In this document: positions 6,073-8,037 of the stretch, in pieces
Layout of the letters: each line of letters opens with the position of its first letter
Numbering within the stretch: the first letter of the stretch is position 1
Source: Limnohabitans sp.
GTDB lineage: Bacteria > Pseudomonadota > Gammaproteobacteria > Burkholderiales > Burkholderiaceae_C
NCBI GenBank assembly: GCA_021731425.1
Contig: JAKFXJ010000202.1
Span: 1 to 8,037, forward strand
Direction of reading: 5' to 3'
Length of the DNA stretch: 8,037 nucleotides
The notes under the pieces: model-generated
The model's input: the letters and a program-made list of their open reading frames with translations, nothing else
What the model was told of the DNA's origin: nothing
The model's database searches: none
Translations under genes and position numbers: made by a program

Positions 6073-7287
6073 TCAGATTTTGTTGGGGTGGGCACGCACA
6101 AAGCGGGCGATGCGCTCGGCCGCTTCCAGGCACTCGGCGGTCTCCGCCACCAGCGCCATGCGGATGCGGCCTTGGCCGGGGTTGCTGCCCTTGAAATCCC
6201 GCGCCAAGTAGCTGCCGGGCAGCACGGTCACGTGTTCTGCTTGGTAAAGCGCTTGGGCAAACGCGGCGTCGTTGCCTTGCCAGCCTGCGGGCACACCGGC
6301 CCACAGGTAAAAGCTGGCGTCTGGCAGCTTCACATCCAGCACTTCGGCCAGCACGGGCGTGACCTGTGCGAATTTGGTGCGGTATTGGTTGCGGTTGTCC
6401 ACCACATGGGCCTCGTCGCCCCAAGCGGCCACGCTGGCCGCTTGCACCACGGGGCTCATGGCGCTGCCGTGGTAGGTGCGGTACAGCAAGAACTGTTTGA
6501 TGATGGCCGCGTCACCCGCTACAAAGCCGCTGCGCAGGCCCGGCACATTGCTGCGCTTGCTGAGGCTGGTGAAGGCGATCAGGCGTTTGAAGTCGGTGCG
6601 TCCGAGTTGGTGAGCGGCTTCCAAGCCCCCCAAAGGGGCTTCTTCGCGGAAATAGATCTCGCTGTAGCACTCGTCGGACGCGATCACAAAACCATGCTGG
6701 TCGGACAGGGCAAACAGCTTTTCCCATTCAGACAGCGGCATGACCGCACCCGTGGGGTTGCCCGGCGAGCAAACAAACAGGAGCTGCGTGCGGGCCCAGA
6801 CTTCGGGGGGCACACTGTCCCAGTCGTTGGCAAAGTTGCGGGCCGGGTCGCTGGGCACGTAATAGGGCTCAGCGCCTGACAGCAAGGCCGCGCCTTCGTA
6901 GATTTGATAAAACGGGTTGGGGCTGACCACCGTGGCACCGGGCCGGGTCGGGTCGATCACGGTTTGTGTCAGGGCAAACAGGGCTTCGCGCGAGCCGTTC
7001 ACCGGCAACACCTGTGTGAGCGGGTCCAGGGCCAAGTTGTAACGTGTTTGCAGCCAGGCGGCGCAGGCCTTGCGCAGGCTGGGCTCGCCAGCTGTCGCCG
7101 GGTAAGCCGATAGGCCATTGGCCAGCGATGCCTTGAGCGCTTCTTGGATGAAAGCGGGCGTGGCGTGCTTGGGCTCGCCAATGCCTAGGCTGATGTGGCG
7201 CAGGGCCGGGTTGGGCGTGACGCTGGCGAACAGCTGCTTGAGCCGTTCAAAAGGGTAGGGTTGCAGCTTGGCAAGAAGGGGATTCAT
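6073..7287 (-). CDS. dapC: Succinyldiaminopimelate transaminase (class I/II aminotransferase)
   Basis: PLP-dependent aminotransferase that interconverts N-succinyl-2-amino-6-oxopimelate plus glutamate and N-succinyl-LL-DAP plus 2-oxoglutarate, the step before DapE. With the start at 7287 it has 404 residues. It opens with the DapC-like MNPLLAKLQPYPFERL, then LGIGEPKH (35-41), SAYPATAGEP (60-69), NGSREALF (97-104), SPGNPTG (174-180), ASDECYSE (203-210) with PLP-ring Asp205, Lys244 in SLSKRSNVPGLRSGF as the Schiff-base lysine, and the carboxylate-binding Arg of GRIRMALV (373-380). A longer open frame reaches an ATG at 7368, but those 27 extra residues are polar, Pro/Arg-rich and unlike the family, so the inner ATG is preferred. 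Operon context with dapE supports the substrate; by fold alone another aminotransferase activity would be possible. A GATAAT box lies just upstream of the chosen ATG. Confidence 0.93.
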   Translation of the reverse strand: MNPLLAKLQPYPFERLKQLFASVTPNPALRHISLGIGEPKHATPAFIQEALKASLANGLSAYPATAGEPSLRKACAAWLQTRYNLALDPLTQVLPVNGSREALFALTQTVIDPTRPGATVVSPNPFYQIYEGAALLSGAEPYYVPSDPARNFANDWDSVPPEVWARTQLLFVCSPGNPTGAVMPLSEWEKLFALSDQHGFVIASDECYSEIYFREEAPLGGLEAAHQLGRTDFKRLIAFTSLSKRSNVPGLRSGFVAGDAAIIKQFLLYRTYHGSAMSPVVQAASVAAWGDEAHVVDNRNQYRTKFAQVTPVLAEVLDVKLPDASFYLWAGVPAGWQGNDAAFAQALYQAEHVTVLPGSYLARDFKGSNPGQGRIRMALVAETAECLEAAERIARFVRAHPNKI

Positions 7288-7449
7288 CCCCCGATTATCC
7301 GGGATGGCGGGTGCCCGGTAGGGCTTGGGCTTGTCGGAACGTTTTTCACCATGCCTGTCGGGTAACATTGACGTTTTTAAGCGGTGTTGGCCATTTGGGC
7401 TGGCCCTTTTATCTGATCACCCACCGATCCGAACACAAACCGAACCGCC
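7288..7449. promoter_or_regulatory. Divergent intergenic region between dapC and smc
   Basis: This 162-nt gap must contain promoters for both the dapC-dapE-prmB operon and smc, since the two units diverge. For smc, TTGACG (7368-7373) is a 5/6 match to a -35 box but no good -10 follows at normal spacing. A short hairpin GGCCA-TTTGGGC-TGGCC (7389-7405) followed by CTTTT lies in the likely smc leader. For dapC, the minus strand carries GATAAT (7299-7294). The octamer ACGTTTTT occurs at 7339-7346 and 7371-7378. Neither start codon has a normally spaced Shine-Dalgarno sequence. Exact start sites cannot be assigned by eye. Confidence 0.5.
7294..7299 (-). promoter_or_regulatory. Candidate -10 box of the dapC operon
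   Basis: Minus-strand GATAAT matches five of six consensus -10 positions. Its last base is seven positions before the A of the dapC ATG at 7287, so a standard start would coincide with the start codon and give a leaderless mRNA. No -35 hexamer or extended -10 TG is present at the expected distances, so the call is weak. Confidence 0.3.
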
Positions 7450-8037
7450 GTGCGCCTCAATTCCATCAAGCTTTCGGGCTTCAAATCGTTTGCAGAACCG
7501 ACCAATTTCTTGCTGCCCGGGCAGCTGGTGGGTGTGGTCGGGCCCAACGGTTGCGGCAAATCCAACATCATGGACGCGGTGCGGTGGGTGCTGGGTGAGT
7601 CCAAAGCGTCTGAGTTGCGTGGCGAGTCCATGCAGGACGTGATTTTTAACGGCACCACCACCCGTAAACCCGCCAGCCGCGCGAGCGTCGAGCTGGTGTT
7701 CAGCAACGAAGACCACCGCGCAGGTGGTCAATGGGGCCAGTTTGCCGAAATCGCCGTCAAGCGCGTGCTGACCCGCGACGGCAACAGCAGTTATTACATC
7801 AACAACCAGCCGGTGCGCCGCCGTGACGTGCAAGACGTGTTTCTGGGCACCGGTTTGGGTCCACGCGCCTACGCCATCATCGGTCAAGGGACGATTAGCC
7901 GCATCATCGAGTCGCGCCCCGAAGAGTTGCGCTTGTTTCTGGAAGAAGCCGCAGGCGTTTCCAAATACAAAGAGCGCCGCCGCGAAACCGAAAACCGCCT
8001 GTCCGACACGCGCGAAAACCTGACCCGGGTCGACGAC
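7450..8037 (+). CDS. smc: Chromosome segregation ATPase Smc, N-terminal part
   Basis: Structural-maintenance-of-chromosomes protein, the ATPase and coiled-coil subunit of the Smc-ScpAB condensin that compacts and helps segregate the nucleoid. From the GTG at 7450, 196 codons run in frame to the window edge without a stop; a full bacterial Smc is near 1170-1200 residues, so this is only the N-terminal head. Visible are [14 protein letters not shown] (1-14), Walker [10 protein letters not shown] (31-39), the DAVRWVLGE block (42-50) typical of Smc, the Q-loop Gln146 in IGQGTIS, and [17 protein letters not shown] (165-181), where the head passes into the coiled coil. An in-frame stop at 7414-7416 limits upstream starts and no ATG lies between, so GTG is the best start although no Shine-Dalgarno is seen. 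It is transcribed divergently from dapC. Confidence 0.96.
   Translation, partial: MRLNSIKLSGFKSFAEPTNFLLPGQLVGVVGPNGCGKSNIMDAVRWVLGESKASELRGESMQDVIFNGTTTRKPASRASVELVFSNEDHRAGGQWGQFAEIAVKRVLTRDGNSSYYINNQPVRRRDVQDVFLGTGLGPRAYAIIGQGTISRIIESRPEELRLFLEEAAGVSKYKERRRETENRLSDTRENLTRVDD

Noticed and set aside
5779..6879. 366-codon plus-strand open frame antisense to dapE and dapC
   Set aside because: It spans the junction of two well-identified genes on the minus strand and has no recognisable motif.
7288..7368. N-terminal extension of dapC from the ATG at 7368
   Set aside because: The 27 added residues are polar and Pro/Arg-rich, unlike aminotransferase N-termini, while family-like sequence begins at the inner ATG at 7287.
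7417..7887. Minus-strand open frame over the smc start
   Set aside because: The plus strand here is clearly Smc with an intact Walker A; the opposite frame has no recognisable domain.

Overview
The window looks like ordinary chromosomal core genome from a betaproteobacterium, most likely order Burkholderiales and probably a Comamonadaceae-like organism. This rests on the moderately high GC content with GC-rich third codon positions, the dapC-dapE-prmB cluster lying divergent to smc, and the wording of the Smc, DapC and TcdA proteins. The placement is an inference from remembered family sequences, not from a search. I see no transposase, integrase, phage gene, CRISPR array or compositional island.

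Left part (1-1661, + strand). The 3' part of a YeeE/YedE-type sulfur-compound (thiosulfate) transporter gene is followed 25 nt later by tcdA, the enzyme that cyclises t6A37 to ct6A37 in tRNAs. The last codons of tcdA contain the -10 box of the next gene, an intact tRNA-Lys(UUU). That gene ends in a strong intrinsic terminator. tRNA-Lys(UUU) is itself an ANN-decoding tRNA and so a predicted TcdA substrate.

Middle (1662-4903, mostly - strand). A convergent, gene-free stretch of about 160 nt holds an inverted repeat next to the yheS stop codon and a doubtful tRNA-like string. Next comes yheS, an ABC-F protein with two nucleotide-binding domains and a C-terminal coiled coil. A 111-nt gap with a small 11-bp tandem repeat separates it from prmB, the methyltransferase for ribosomal protein L3.

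Right part (4900-8037). dapC, dapE and prmB form a tight minus-strand operon: 3 nt between dapC and dapE, and an ATGA overlap between dapE and prmB. DapC and DapE perform two of the succinylase-branch steps of meso-diaminopimelate/lysine synthesis. dapD, which supplies DapC's pathway and sits between dapC and dapE in some relatives, is absent here. Divergent from dapC, after 162 nt, starts smc (chromosome condensation/segregation ATPase). It begins with GTG and runs in frame off the right edge.

No previously undescribed system was found. The points worth a second look are the tcdA/tRNA-Lys arrangement with its embedded promoter and hairpin leader, the missing dapD, and a possibly leaderless dapC.
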